64,000 bases of DNA from Halosimplex amylolyticum (GCF_051414035.1 NZ_JBLKNW010000005.1:124001-188000); one strand, 5' to 3'. Positions 8,183-19,359 are shown, numbered from the stretch's first letter. A program made the numbers and translations. The notes: generated from the letters alone by a model not told the origin.

Positions 8183-9586
8183 TCAATCGTCGGCGCTGGT
8201 CGGATCACTCGCCGCCTCGCCGAGCCAGTCGGGGTCGACCAGCGGCGTCCCGTCGGCCTTCGGACCCAGTTCGGGGCCGTGGGGGGCGTCGTCGGGGTCG
8301 ATGGGCCGCCGCTGGCGGTAGTCAGTCGATCGCTCGACGGGGACGCGGCCGATGGCGTCGATCATCTCGACGTACTCGTCGAACGAGCGCACCTCGCCGA
8401 ACTCGCCGCCCGCGCGCTTGGTGATCTCCTCGCTGAGGATGGTGCCCATGAAGTCGTCGGCGCCGCAGGAGAGCATCTTCAGCCCCTGCTCATCGCCGTA
8501 CTTCACCCACGACGACTGGACGTGGTCGACGTTGTCGAGGAACAGTCTGGAGACGGCGATCAGCAGTTCGTCCTCGTGGGTCGTGGCGCCGGCCTCGACC
8601 ATCCCCTCCTCGTGGAGCGGCGTGTTCTGGTGGACGAACGAGAGCGGGACGAACTCGGTAATCGCATCCGTCTTCTCCTGCAACTCGCGGATGCGCTCCA
8701 GGTGCATGACGCGGTGCATCTCGTTGTCGACGTGGCCGTACATGATCGTCGAGGTGACGTCGAGTCCCACGTTCGCGGCGGCCTCCATCGCTTCGAGCCA
8801 CTCGTCGGTCCCGATCTTGCCCGGACAGATGACGTCGCGCACCTCGTCGACGAGGATCTCGGCGGCCGTGCCGGGCACCGAGTCGAGACCGGCCTCCTGC
8901 AGCCGACCGTACACCTCCTCGTAGGACCAGTCGGTGCCGCGGCGGCCGTGGTAGGCCTCCTCTGGCGTCATCGAGTGGACGTGGACGCCGTCGACGCTCA
9001 TCGCCTCGATCTGCTCGCAGTAGGTGCCCGGGTCCACGTCGTACTCCTCCGGCGGCCGGTAGTTCAGGTCGCCGCGGTCACTCGCCTCCAGGATCTCGCG
9101 GTGTTCCTCGTCGAGGGCGAACGCCGGGTGGAGTCCGGAGACGGACGTGACCTCGTAGATGCCGCGCTCGACGGCCCTGCGGACGATATCGCGGGACTCG
9201 TGGGGGCGCTTGGTGAACCCGCCGTGGCTCTCGTCGTTCGCGGAACGGAACTGCTCGGAGCGGTCCTTGAAGTTGCAGAACAGACAGCCCGTGTTGCAGG
9301 CGGTCGTGACGTTGTTGTTGAGGTTGGCGACGAAGGTCACCTCGTCGCCGACCACTTCCTCGCGGCGGCGGTCGGCCGCTTCGAGGACGAGTTCCTTGCG
9401 TCCGGTGTCGATTCCCTCGTTCTCGGTCCCGGTCGTCAGCAGTTCGACGCCGTCGGCGACCGTCAGTCGCTCGCCGGCGCGCGCCTTCGCCAGCGCGTTC
9501 TCGAACGACTGGTCGGTCTCGGGGACGTGGTCGAACCCGAACTCCCCCCGCGGCACGTTGGCCCGCGGGTCGGCGGCGTCTGTCAT
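8183..9586 (-). CDS. cofH: 5-amino-6-(D-ribitylamino)uracil-L-tyrosine 4-hydroxyphenyl transferase CofH
   Basis: 467 residues. The radical SAM motif CNTGCLFC places the cluster cysteines at 97, 101 and 104 (CX3CX2C). The following NFKDRSEQFR and the later VSGLHPAF and MYGHVDN motifs are typical of CofH. It joins tyrosine to 5-amino-6-ribitylaminouracil, giving the substrate that CofG turns into deazaflavin Fo. The Ala/Asp/Pro-rich extension at the C-terminus (after about residue 440) is probably disordered. cofC and cofG are about 5 kb away on the other strand, so the genes are clustered but not one operon. Confidence 0.9.
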   Translation of the reverse strand: MTDAADPRANVPRGEFGFDHVPETDQSFENALAKARAGERLTVADGVELLTTGTENEGIDTGRKELVLEAADRRREEVVGDEVTFVANLNNNVTTACNTGCLFCNFKDRSEQFRSANDESHGGFTKRPHESRDIVRRAVERGIYEVTSVSGLHPAFALDEEHREILEASDRGDLNYRPPEEYDVDPGTYCEQIEAMSVDGVHVHSMTPEEAYHGRRGTDWSYEEVYGRLQEAGLDSVPGTAAEILVDEVRDVICPGKIGTDEWLEAMEAAANVGLDVTSTIMYGHVDNEMHRVMHLERIRELQEKTDAITEFVPLSFVHQNTPLHEEGMVEAGATTHEDELLIAVSRLFLDNVDHVQSSWVKYGDEQGLKMLSCGADDFMGTILSEEITKRAGGEFGEVRSFDEYVEMIDAIGRVPVERSTDYRQRRPIDPDDAPHGPELGPKADGTPLVDPDWLGEAASDPTSADD

Positions 9587-9659
9587 TGGTCGCTCTCACA
9601 GCGTCCAGTGTGATAAACGGCCGGGAACCGGCCGGAGCGCCCGCCGTCTGAGACGGCGA

Positions 9660-10694
9660 TTAGCCGCCGACGTCCGGCAGGACGGAGACGACCGACGTGA
9701 GCGTGTCGAGGACGACCCAGGCGACGAAGAGGAGGTACGCGGCCAGCAGCGCGGCCGATTCGGCCGTCGAGAGGGCCAGGTCCGTCCGGAGGACGGTAAA
9801 GAGGAGGATCGTCGCGAGCGTGAGGACGGCGAACATCGGGATGGCGAGCGCGAAGTTGAACGTCCACACGCCCACGATGAGGACACCCACCGGGATGGCG
9901 ACGAGCAGGTCGAACGTGTTCGAGCCGAGGACGTTCGCCAGCGAGGCGACGCCGCGGTCGTCGCGCGCGGCCCGGACGCTCACCAGCGCGTCCGGCAGGC
10001 TCGTCGCGCCGGCGGCGACTGTGACGCCCATGATGAACTCGTCGATGCCGAAGGCCAGCCCGATCGCCTCGACCGCGTCGACGAGCTGGTGGACGGCGAC
10101 GAGGATGACGAGCAGGCCGGCTAGCAGGTATCCCCACTGGCGGCGCGGGTCTACGCCTTCGCCCGCTTCGGGGTCGGCCACGTGGTCGGCGGTGTCCTGG
10201 ACCTGGATGAACAGGTAGAGGCCGTAGAGGGCGAGCGGGATCATCGCCAGCGACCGGTTCATCTCGCCCGCGATGTGGTCGGCGCTCGCGTCGGGATAGT
10301 AGATCACGGCCATCGCGAAGGTGATCACGAGCACGGAGACGGCGAGCATGTAGAACTGCGCCTCCTTGTAGACGAGCGTCCGGTTGGCCTCGATGTCCTC
10401 CTCGGTGGAGATGCCCGCGATCGCGGGGATGACGAGGACGTTGAAGATCGCCGAGCCGACGATGGCGCCGGCGCCGAGGCCCAGCGACCCCGTGACCAGC
10501 GCCGAGAAGACGACCGTCGCTAGCTCCGGGAAACTCGACCCGACGGCGGCGACGACCGATCCCTGGACGACCTGTGGGAGCCCGTAGTAGGCCGAGAGGT
10601 CCTCGCTGGCGGATTCCAGCCAGGAACTGCCCAGCCAGACCGCACCCGTCGTTACCACGATGATGCCGACTGCGAGCCCGATGGATTCGACCAT
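9660..10694 (-). CDS. Ca2+/cation antiporter (CaCA family)
   Basis: 344 residues from the ATG at 10694, with 10 or so transmembrane segments arranged as two inverted halves. The two alpha-repeat motifs are visible: VGSSFPELATVVFSALVTG with GSAIFNVLVIPA in the first half, and AAGATSLPDALVSV with GSNTFDLLVAIPVG in the second. These carry the ion-binding acidic residues of Na+/Ca2+ or H+/Ca2+ exchangers. An acidic loop after about residue 185 separates the halves. The upstream 64 codons of open frame are rejected because they are hydrophilic and precede the first natural membrane helix. Confidence 0.85.
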   Translation of the reverse strand: MVESIGLAVGIIVVTTGAVWLGSSWLESASEDLSAYYGLPQVVQGSVVAAVGSSFPELATVVFSALVTGSLGLGAGAIVGSAIFNVLVIPAIAGISTEEDIEANRTLVYKEAQFYMLAVSVLVITFAMAVIYYPDASADHIAGEMNRSLAMIPLALYGLYLFIQVQDTADHVADPEAGEGVDPRRQWGYLLAGLLVILVAVHQLVDAVEAIGLAFGIDEFIMGVTVAAGATSLPDALVSVRAARDDRGVASLANVLGSNTFDLLVAIPVGVLIVGVWTFNFALAIPMFAVLTLATILLFTVLRTDLALSTAESAALLAAYLLFVAWVVLDTLTSVVSVLPDVGG

Positions 10695-10809
10695 CGGTCC
10701 GACGTGCACGGGGCTGGCAAGTAGGTGTTTGGGCGGAGACGCCGGCGTGGAACCCGTCCGTCGCCGCGAGTGAGAAACGTCTTTGGCGCGGGGGAGCGAG
10801 ACTCCGCTA

Positions 10810-11862
10810 ATGACCTCTGTGAAGGAGTTCCGGGTGGAGCGGGCCGCCACGGCCGACGAACTCGGCCGCGGGGCGTTCGTCTTCACCGACGACTACTCGG
10901 TGTTCGACTGGGGGAAGATGCCCGACGAGATCCCCGACAAGGGCGCCTCCCTCTGTACCATGGGCGCGTTCAACTTCGAACTCCTCGAACGCGAGGGCGT
11001 CCCGACCCACTACGAGGGAGTCGCCACCGACGCGACCGACGGCGCGGTCTCCCTCGACGAAGCGTTAGACGCCGGCGACGCGCCCCGCGAGATGGTCATC
11101 GAACTCACACAGGTGCCCGACCTGCCCTTCGCGGGCGACGACGCCGACGACCCGAGCGGCTACGACTACGCCGCCTACCACGAACAAGCGGGCGAGAATT
11201 ACCTCGTCCCGCTGGAGATCGTCTTTCGCAACCGCGTCGGCGTCGGCTCCTCGCTCCGTACGCGCACCGACCCCGCCGACCACGGCCTCGACTTCTCGGA
11301 GTGGCCCGACGAGGTGGTCGACCTCGACGACCCTATCGTCGAATTCTCGACGAAGTACGAGGAACAGGACCGCTACCTCGGCCGCGACGAGGCCGACCGG
11401 ATCGCCGGCGTCGCCGACGTGGACGACCTCGCGGCCGTCGCGCGCGAGGTCAACCGGCTCGTCACCGAGCGCGCCGCGGACGTCGGTCTCACGCACGAGG
11501 ACGGGAAGATCGAGTGTCTCTACTACGAGGGCGAGATCCGCGTCGGCGACGTCGTGGGAACGTTCGACGAGAACCGCTTCTCCTACGACGGCCAGCAGGT
11601 CTCCAAGGAAGTCGTCCGCCAGTACCACAAGCGCACCCAGCCCGAGTGGGTCGAGGCCGTCTCCGCCGCCAAGGCCGAAGCCGACGAGCGCGGCGTCGCC
11701 GACTGGAAGTCGCTGTGCGACCACGAGCCCGAACCGCTCGCCGACCACGTTATTCAGACCGCTCGCGACCTCTACTGCGCCGGCACCAACGCCTACGTCG
11801 GCCGCGACGCCTTCGACACACCCTCGCTCGACGCCGCGGTCGACGCGGTCCGCGACCTCTGA
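10810..11862 (+). CDS. purC: Phosphoribosylaminoimidazole-succinocarboxamide (SAICAR) synthase
   Basis: 350 residues from the ATG at 10810. It matches the archaeal PurC pattern: SVFDWGKMPDEIPDKG near the N-terminus (ATP site), the central substrate region around EIVFRNRVGVGSSL, then KIECLYY and the C-terminal QVSKEVVRQYHK. It ligates aspartate to CAIR with ATP in purine synthesis. A weak TATA-like CGTCTTTGG lies about 28 bp upstream. It is divergent from the antiporter gene and leads a stretch that also contains purU, purS and purQ, now separated by insertion sequences. Confidence 0.9.
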   Translation: MTSVKEFRVERAATADELGRGAFVFTDDYSVFDWGKMPDEIPDKGASLCTMGAFNFELLEREGVPTHYEGVATDATDGAVSLDEALDAGDAPREMVIELTQVPDLPFAGDDADDPSGYDYAAYHEQAGENYLVPLEIVFRNRVGVGSSLRTRTDPADHGLDFSEWPDEVVDLDDPIVEFSTKYEEQDRYLGRDEADRIAGVADVDDLAAVAREVNRLVTERAADVGLTHEDGKIECLYYEGEIRVGDVVGTFDENRFSYDGQQVSKEVVRQYHKRTQPEWVEAVSAAKAEADERGVADWKSLCDHEPEPLADHVIQTARDLYCAGTNAYVGRDAFDTPSLDAAVDAVRDL

Positions 11863-12067
11863 CCGCCCGTCGCCTGACCGATGACGAACGGACCGGAAAC
11901 CGATCGGCGAACGACCGCGCCGCCCGAGACGGACGGCCGGTTTCCCGTCCCGCTTCGCGGCGCCGCCGTCGGTTCCGAGACCCGCTGTGCGCACTACGAT
12001 TCGCCAGTCGACGTGGTCGCGCTCCGATTTCCCTGCTGCGACTGTTACGGAAAATTCGTGGCGAAAG

Positions 12068-12105
<38 letters not shown>

Positions 12106-12179
12106 ATTCAACCGCTGACGATGTGCAGACGGGGTTCCAACGCAACCTTGAAGACGTCGAACCGTGATAGTATGCGTAG

Positions 12180-13893
<1,714 letters not shown>

Positions 13894-13903
13894 GCGGAGG
13901 AAA

Positions 13904-13923
13904 CCTCGCGCTTTAGCGCGGGG
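13904..13923 (+). repeat. Right-end subterminal hairpin of the element
   Basis: CCTCGCGC and GCGCGGGG pair around TTTA, seven bases before the TCAA border. The same fold in IS605-type right ends is bound by TnpA and also forms the 3' part of the TnpB guide RNA. Confidence 0.75.
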
Positions 13924-14310
13924 TGGATGTCAATACCCCTGCTTTCGCTGCCACGACGCGGTGACCGACCACGAACCGGAGCGCGTCCCTCGCGAGGCAT
14001 TCGACGACCCGGCGGTTCTCTGCGGCGTCTGCGGCGCGACGCTCTCCGTGCGGACGTACCTCGACTGCGACGACGCCTGTCCCGACTGCGGTGCTGCGTT
14101 CAACCCGGGCTGTCGCCGCCACCGCGATCGGTACTTCGCCGTCGAGGAGTGACGGCTCACGAAACTTCAAATGCGAGAGCGAGGCCACTCCATCGCGTGA
14201 CCTGAACGCCGCCGCAGAGCGGTCCGCGGGAGCGCGACACGCCGCCCTGTGAGTTACTTGTGTCGCCTGTTCGCCAGAAACGCGGCTCCCCTCGGCAGAC
14301 CGACGACGCG

Positions 14311-15297
14311 TCAGTCGTCCGCTTCGGCTTCCGGTTCGGTCTCGTCGTCCTGGTCGGCGACGTACTCGCCGAGCCCGTCGATCGGTCGGTCGGGGTTGGC
14401 CTGTTCGAGGTCTTTGGGCGCGCCGAGCTGCGCGTCGGTCTCCTCCGGGTCGCGGAGCCTCGTCCGCCCGCGGTGGACCGTCACCTCGTCGCTGAGGTGC
14501 AAGTCGATGGCCTCCAGCAGCGCTTCGGCCTCCAGCGGCTGGCCGATCTGCTGGAGCTCCTCCTCGGTGGCGTCGTCGGGGACGTTGAACGCCCGCTGGG
14601 TGATGATCGGCCCCTGGTCGAGGTCGGTCGTCACGTAGTGGGCGGTGACGCCGGCGATGCGGACGCCCTCTTCGATGGCCTGCATGTACGCCGACGCGCC
14701 CGGGAACGCCGGCAGCAGCGACGGGTGGACGTTGATGATGCGGTCCTCGTAGCGGAAGACGACGTCGGGGCTGAGGATGCGCATGTACCGGGCCAGCACG
14801 ACGAGGTCGGCGTCGTACTCCGCCAGCAGGTCGAGCAGTTCCTCCTCGTCGGGCGTGCCCTTCTCGTCGCCGATGTCGTGGAACGGCACGTCGTACTTCT
14901 CGGCGAGCGGTTCGAGGTCGGAGTGGTTCCCGATGACGACCTCGACGTCGGCGCCCAGGTTCCCGCTCGCCCAGGCCTCGAAGATCGCCTCCAGGCAGTG
15001 GGACTCCTTGGTGACGAGGACGGCGATCTGCTGCGTCTCCCGGTCGTCCGGGAACCGCACCTGCACGTCGACGCCGAGTTCGTCGCCGAGGTCGTGGAGG
15101 TTCTCACGGAGGGTCTCTTCCTTGACGATCATCTCCGAGGTGTCGACCCGCATGGTCATGCGGAAGACGCCCTCGCGGACCGCCTGGTCCAGGTCTTCGA
15201 TGTTGATGTTGCGCTCGAAGAGCATCGAGGTGATCTCGGCGATGAGCCCCGTGTCGTCCTTCCCGACGACGACGATCTCGGTCAACTCGCGCGTCAT
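14311..15297 (-). CDS. purU: Formyltetrahydrofolate deformylase
   Basis: 328 residues from the ATG at 15297 (MTRELTEIVVV); the ATG three codons earlier is possible. An N-terminal ACT domain (about 5-85) precedes a formyltransferase-fold domain with the catalytic INVHPSLLPAFPG (Asn, His) and VTTDLDQGPII (Asp). It releases formate from 10-formyl-THF, which in archaea can feed formate-dependent purine steps. After about residue 285 there is an extra acidic tail of some 40 residues beyond the bacterial length. It lies between two insertion sequences, opposite to the purine genes around it. Confidence 0.88.
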   Translation of the reverse strand: MTRELTEIVVVGKDDTGLIAEITSMLFERNINIEDLDQAVREGVFRMTMRVDTSEMIVKEETLRENLHDLGDELGVDVQVRFPDDRETQQIAVLVTKESHCLEAIFEAWASGNLGADVEVVIGNHSDLEPLAEKYDVPFHDIGDEKGTPDEEELLDLLAEYDADLVVLARYMRILSPDVVFRYEDRIINVHPSLLPAFPGASAYMQAIEEGVRIAGVTAHYVTTDLDQGPIITQRAFNVPDDATEEELQQIGQPLEAEALLEAIDLHLSDEVTVHRGRTRLRDPEETDAQLGAPKDLEQANPDRPIDGLGEYVADQDDETEPEAEADD

Positions 15298-15443
15298 CGC
15301 GACCACCTCGACCGGTACCGTACCGGCGAGTGCGTACGTGAACGGACAGTCATCGGGTATCGCTGACGCCCGCTAGGTCTAAAGAACCTTCGAGGGAGAA
15401 CTGCCCGATCCACCGGGGTCGGGCGTGAAGCCTAACATTCGGT

Positions 15444-15814
15444 CTAGTGTTCCGTCTCCTCGATGTACCGCTCTACCACCTCCTCAGATACCGCACCGGT
15501 CATTCCCAGGGAGTACCCGACCTTCTAGAGCCCGCCACCCCAGAAGTACGACCCCAAATCCTCGGGCGACTGTCCAGCGAGTGCTACCAAGAATATTAGT
15601 TGAATTATCGAGCAGTATCCGCAGGACTATACTTCGGATCGGACTGGACGAACAAGTGGACGTGGTCGTCAGCGCTCTCCAAGGCGATGATTTCGTGATC
15701 GTAGTGATCAGCAGTTTCCGCAAACAGCTTTCGCACAACCTCTTTCACTACGCCGAGGATAACGTGACGGTACTTGGGACGCCACACAAAATGATACTTG
15801 AGAGAACTAACCAA
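15444..15814 (-). pseudogene. tnpA: Decayed IS200-type transposase tnpA
   Basis: The first part reads LVSSLKYHFVWRPKYRHV and carries the HUH motif DDHVHLF, then stops at 15605 after SPADTAR. A +2 frame continues with IIQLIFLVALAGQ, a LGSYFWGGGL segment, an in-frame stop and then AVSEEVVERYIEETEH, which includes the catalytic tyrosine region. At least one frameshift and one nonsense change therefore inactivate it. The original start is probably upstream of 15814, towards the divergent tnpB, but no ATG survives. Confidence 0.8.
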
Positions 15815-15885
15815 GTGTGCGTTACTGCAATATTTTCCCTCGCGAAACCAAAATATTCTTGATAAAATAGGCAGCTTATCAAGCT

Positions 15886-17190
15886 ATGGGTAAGGAAGCC
15901 ACGAAGACGATCCAGATGCGACTTCACGTTGTGTCTGGTGATCGGTCGTGGCTTCACGACGCCCGCCTCGCCTCACGCGAGATCTTCAACCAAACCATCC
16001 GCCTCAAACAGGACGGATACGCCCGCACCGAGATCCAGAAAGAAGTAGACCGCGACGATTTCCTTCGCAACAACAAGTGTGCGGTCGTCGGGAAAGCCCT
16101 CCAAACGTGGGATTCCTATCAGTCCCTTCTTGACCGATGGCGCGAACAGGACGACCCCGACGGGAGCAAGCCGACGCCACCTAGTACGGACAAATCTGGT
16201 GCGTACCCGCTCGTGATGGCGCACGGAGAAGGCTACCGCATCACCGTTGATGACGACACAGATCGCATTCAGTTCCGTATCAGCCCGAAGCCCTACAAGA
16301 AAGTGAAGGGTCATCTTCGCGGTGAACCGGATGCGATGGCTGAACTCCGAGATGTTATCGAGTCGGACGAGGTGGATGTAGGGCAGACCGAACTTCTGTA
16401 CCGCGATGGCGTGTACTACCTACACGTCACGGTTACACGTGAGTTCGACCTGCCTGAACCCGATACGGCCGACACCTTGGTCGGCGTGGACATCAACGAG
16501 CGCACCGTCGCCCTCACCGCTCTCGACCGCGATACACTGCGGACGAAGGGCACACTCGTCCTCGACTACGGACGAATCAAACAGGAACGCCAGCGCTACC
16601 ACACGATCACCAAACGCTGTCAGGAACACGGTAAGACGACTATCCACCGGAAACTCGGTGACGAGGAAGAGCGGTTCACCGAGTGGGTGTTGCACCGCCT
16701 CTCCCGAGCGGTCGTGGAGTTTGCGGACCAGTTCCCTGACCCGGTGATCGTGTTCGAGGATATGGAAGGCATCCGCGAGGAGATGCAGTACGGGTCATAT
16801 ATGAATCGACGGCTGCACAAACTTCCGTTCCACAAGTTTGAGACGTTCGTCTCGTATAAGACGACGTGGCAAGAGATTCCAATGGAAACGGTGGATGCCT
16901 ACTACAACTCGCAAACGTGTTCTTGCTGTGGTGAGCGCGGGTATCGGCAGGGGCGACGATTTCGGTGTACCAACGATGAGTGCGGTCTGCGTCAGGATCA
17001 CGCCGACCGGAATGCGTCGGTCAACATCGCGTGGCGCGAGAAGGCGAAACTCGACGGTACCAACACAAATTACCGGACTCACAAAACCCAGCCGCAGGTT
17101 CGCTTGGTGCGTCTGTCCGGGTCGGGGCGCGTAAGCCGCCCAACCTCATCCCGCTCGCTTGCCGAGCAGGGAGTGCTAGCGCACGGCTGA
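15886..17190 (+). CDS. tnpB: TnpB RNA-guided nuclease homologue with canonical RuvC triad
   Basis: 434 residues. The RuvC acids are Asp202 (VGVDINERT), Glu291 (IVFEDMEGI) and Asp374 (DHADRNAS). The zinc module CSCC (345-348) with Cys361 and Cys366 lies between the second and third. Unlike the TnpB at 12608, all expected catalytic residues are present. The two are clearly different subfamilies. The last 35 residues (from about 400) are variable and overlap the region where the element's guide RNA would be encoded. The frame is complete, although the partner tnpA is dead. Confidence 0.85.
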   Translation: MGKEATKTIQMRLHVVSGDRSWLHDARLASREIFNQTIRLKQDGYARTEIQKEVDRDDFLRNNKCAVVGKALQTWDSYQSLLDRWREQDDPDGSKPTPPSTDKSGAYPLVMAHGEGYRITVDDDTDRIQFRISPKPYKKVKGHLRGEPDAMAELRDVIESDEVDVGQTELLYRDGVYYLHVTVTREFDLPEPDTADTLVGVDINERTVALTALDRDTLRTKGTLVLDYGRIKQERQRYHTITKRCQEHGKTTIHRKLGDEEERFTEWVLHRLSRAVVEFADQFPDPVIVFEDMEGIREEMQYGSYMNRRLHKLPFHKFETFVSYKTTWQEIPMETVDAYYNSQTCSCCGERGYRQGRRFRCTNDECGLRQDHADRNASVNIAWREKAKLDGTNTNYRTHKTQPQVRLVRLSGSGRVSRPTSSRSLAEQGVLAHG

Positions 17191-17365
17191 GGGAAGCAAG
17201 AAAAGCCTCGGGTCACTGTGCCCGCGGTCGTTTACAGGTTTCCCGTCCACCGTCGTGGGTTCGCACTCACGTTGGCCCGTCAGTATCAACGCTGGATTGC
17301 GCACGCCGAGAGTTATCGGGGCGGAGCGACTACTGACCACAGAGACGTTTATACGTGAATTGACT

Positions 17366-18121
17366 GTGCTGTCCGTCGACGCTGACGAGCGCGACTACGA
17401 TGCGCTCGTCGCGGACGGTGATATCGCCGTGGTCGAAGCCCCTTCGGTCTCCGAGGCGGGCGACGCGCTCGACGCAGATCGCGTCGACTGCGTGGTCACG
17501 GAGTATGATCTGCTGGACGGGACTGGGTTGGACGTCCTCACTGGGGTCCGTGAAATGACGCCCGATACGCCAGTTGTCCTGTTCACCGACGCGTCACCGG
17601 CCCGGATCGACCCCGGCGGCGCGGCGGCGTCGTCGAGTACCTGCCGCGGGACAGGCCCGATGCGCGGGATTCGCACGCCCGTCTCGTCGGCAACGTCGTC
17701 GGCGAGCGGACGTAGGTCGGCTACCCGCTACCGACCGAGGAGGACGAACGCCTCGTGACACTCGAAAACTACAATCTGCCCGGATCGGAGGCCGCCGAGA
17801 CGTTCGACTGGCTGACGGCGATCGCACGGGCGCACTTCGGCGTGAACGCGGCGTTCATCGGTGCTCGATGCTCACGAGGAGCGATTCCTGACCTGCTCGG
17901 GTGTGGCCTGGGAGACGCTCTCCCCCGAGAACTCGATGTGTACCCACACCATCCTTCGGGACGACCTGATGGTCGTCGAGGACACCCTCGCCGACGACCG
18001 CTTGGCAGGAAACGACTGCCTGGACGAGCTGAACATCTGCGCATACGCCGGCGTTCCGCTGAAAACTCCGCGATGCGCGACGAACGGCGCCTTCTGTCTG
18101 GCCCACGACGAGCTCCGCTGA
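17366..18121 (+). pseudogene. Decayed REC-GAF signalling protein gene
   Basis: A receiver-like segment (VLSVDADERDYDALV to DTPVVLFTDA, with VDCVVTEYDLLDGTGLD around the phosphorylatable Asp) begins at a GTG at 17366. A frameshift near 17600 moves the rest (EYLPRDRPDARDSHARLVGNVV) into another frame with a stop. A GAF-like domain follows from about 17755 (LENYNLPGSEAAETFDWLTA) and shifts again near 17860 (LDAHEERFLTCSG, MCTHTILRDD, LNICAYAGVPL). At least three lesions. The intact relatives are haloarchaeal REC-GAF-PAS sensor or HTH-10 proteins. The C-terminal output domain is missing; the remnant runs straight into a TnpB tail. Confidence 0.75.
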
Positions 18122-18124
18122 TTC

Positions 18125-18274
18125 TCCGAGGGCGAACGTCCCTCAGGGTTGGGCGACGGTCATCTCGCCCTCAAGAGCGGGACAGTGAACCTGAACGGCG
18201 ATTACATCGCCTTCGGCACTCTATCGGCAGAAGGGGAGTCCCACGCTCAAGCCCACGGCTTTAGCCGTGGGTAG
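18125..18274 (+). pseudogene. C-terminal remnant of a TnpB protein with IS right-end hairpin
   Basis: In frame to a TAG at 18272 the sequence reads SEGERPSGLGDGHLALKSG, then TVNLNGDYIA and a final AHGFSRG. I recognise this as the variable tail of many haloarchaeal TnpB proteins. The last bases form a perfect hairpin (CCCACGGC-TTTA-GCCGTGGG, 18252-18271), as in IS605-type right ends. The rest of that element is gone. Its border was probably near 18280, only 35 bp before purS. Confidence 0.75.
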
Positions 18275-18314
18275 ATGACAAGCGTTTTGCCCGCCGGTGA
18301 CCGCTCTTCTCGCA

Positions 18315-18566
18315 ATGACGGCCTACACCGCGACGGTCGAGGTCCGGCTCAAACACGGCGTCCTCGACCCCGAGGCGGAGACGACCGAACGCGCGCTCGA
18401 ACGGCTCGGATTCGATCTCGACGACCTGCGAGCCGCCGACCTGTTCGAGGTCGACCTCGACGCAGAGAGCGCCGACGACGCCCGCGAGCGCGCCGGCGAG
18501 ATGGCCGAGCGGCTGCTCGCCAACCCGACCATCCACGACTACGAGGTCGCCGTCGAGGAGCGATGA
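18315..18566 (+). CDS. purS: Phosphoribosylformylglycinamidine synthase subunit PurS
   Basis: 83 residues. It has the family pattern: VEVRLKHGVLDPEAETTERALERLGF, then LRAADLFEVDLD and a final helix and strand (AERLLANPTIHDYEVAV). PurS bridges PurQ and PurL in the FGAM synthase complex. The stop codon overlaps the ATG of purQ (ATGA), so the two are translationally coupled. purL is not in this window. A transposon remnant ends about 40 bp upstream, so the promoter may lie in foreign DNA. Confidence 0.92.
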   Translation: MTAYTATVEVRLKHGVLDPEAETTERALERLGFDLDDLRAADLFEVDLDAESADDARERAGEMAERLLANPTIHDYEVAVEER

Positions 18567-19240
18567 CTGTCGCTGTCATCCAGTTCGGCGGGAGCAACTG
18601 CGACCGCGACACCGTCCAGGCGCTCGCCCACCTCGGCATCGACGCCGAACTCGTCTGGCACGAGGACGGCCTCCCCGACGACGCCACCGGCATCGTCCTC
18701 CCCGGTGGCTTCTCCTACGGCGACTACCTCCGCGCTGGCGCCATGGCCGCTCGCTCGCCCATCATGGACGAAGTCCGCGAGGCCGCCGACGCCGGGACGC
18801 CGGTCCTCGGCATCTGTAACGGCGCCCAGATCGGCTGTGAGTCGTCGCTCACCCCCGGCGCGTTCACCACGAACGAGAGCGCCCGCTTCCAGTGCGAGCA
18901 CGTCCACCTCCGCGTCGAGAACGCCGACACTCCCTGGACCGACCACTTCGAGGAGGGCGAGGTCGTCGAGTTCCCCATCGCCCACGGCGAGGGCCGCTAC
19001 GAGATCGACGACGAACGCCTCGACGAACTCGAAGCCGACGACCGCGTCCTCTTCCGCTACTGCGACGAGGACGGCGAGGTCTCCCCCGAGGCCAACCCCA
19101 ACGGCTCGAAACACAGCATCGCGGGAGTCACCGGCGAGCGAGACTCCGTCGCCGTCCTGATGCCCCACCCCGAGCGCGTCTCCCTGCCCGACATCGGCTC
19201 CACAGACGGCCAGGGCGTCCTGCGCGCGTTCGGCGAATAA
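18563..19240 (+). CDS. purQ: Phosphoribosylformylglycinamidine synthase subunit PurQ (glutaminase)
   Basis: 225 residues. A class I glutamine amidotransferase with nucleophile Cys in LGICNGAQIG, the oxyanion region PGGFSYGDYLRAG, and the His/Glu pair in MPHPER near the C-terminus. It supplies ammonia to PurL for the fourth step of purine synthesis. It overlaps purS by 4 bp. Confidence 0.93.
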   Translation: MTVAVIQFGGSNCDRDTVQALAHLGIDAELVWHEDGLPDDATGIVLPGGFSYGDYLRAGAMAARSPIMDEVREAADAGTPVLGICNGAQIGCESSLTPGAFTTNESARFQCEHVHLRVENADTPWTDHFEEGEVVEFPIAHGEGRYEIDDERLDELEADDRVLFRYCDEDGEVSPEANPNGSKHSIAGVTGERDSVAVLMPHPERVSLPDIGSTDGQGVLRAFGE

Positions 19241-19359
19241 CGTTCTCTTGCGTTCTGTTTCGGCTATCTGTCCGTTCGAGCAGCGTGTGCTGTCGCGAGC
19301 GATATCTTTCTCGCGAGCAGAGCAGCGCTCTATCAGAAAGGAAACTCTCTGGGAAAGGA

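Larger units (their letters stand above)
15405..17236 (+). mobile_element. IS605-type element with divergent tnpA remnant and tnpB
   Basis: A decayed tnpA on the minus strand and an intact-looking tnpB on the plus strand diverge from about 15850, the classic IS605 layout. A hairpin (CCCGA to TCGGG, 15412-15427) marks the tnpA side. A CGGG/CCCG hairpin-like segment after the tnpB stop (about 17211-17230) may be the other end. Exact borders are not certain: neither flank gives an interrupted gene to reconstruct. With tnpA broken the element could move only with help in trans. Confidence 0.65.
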
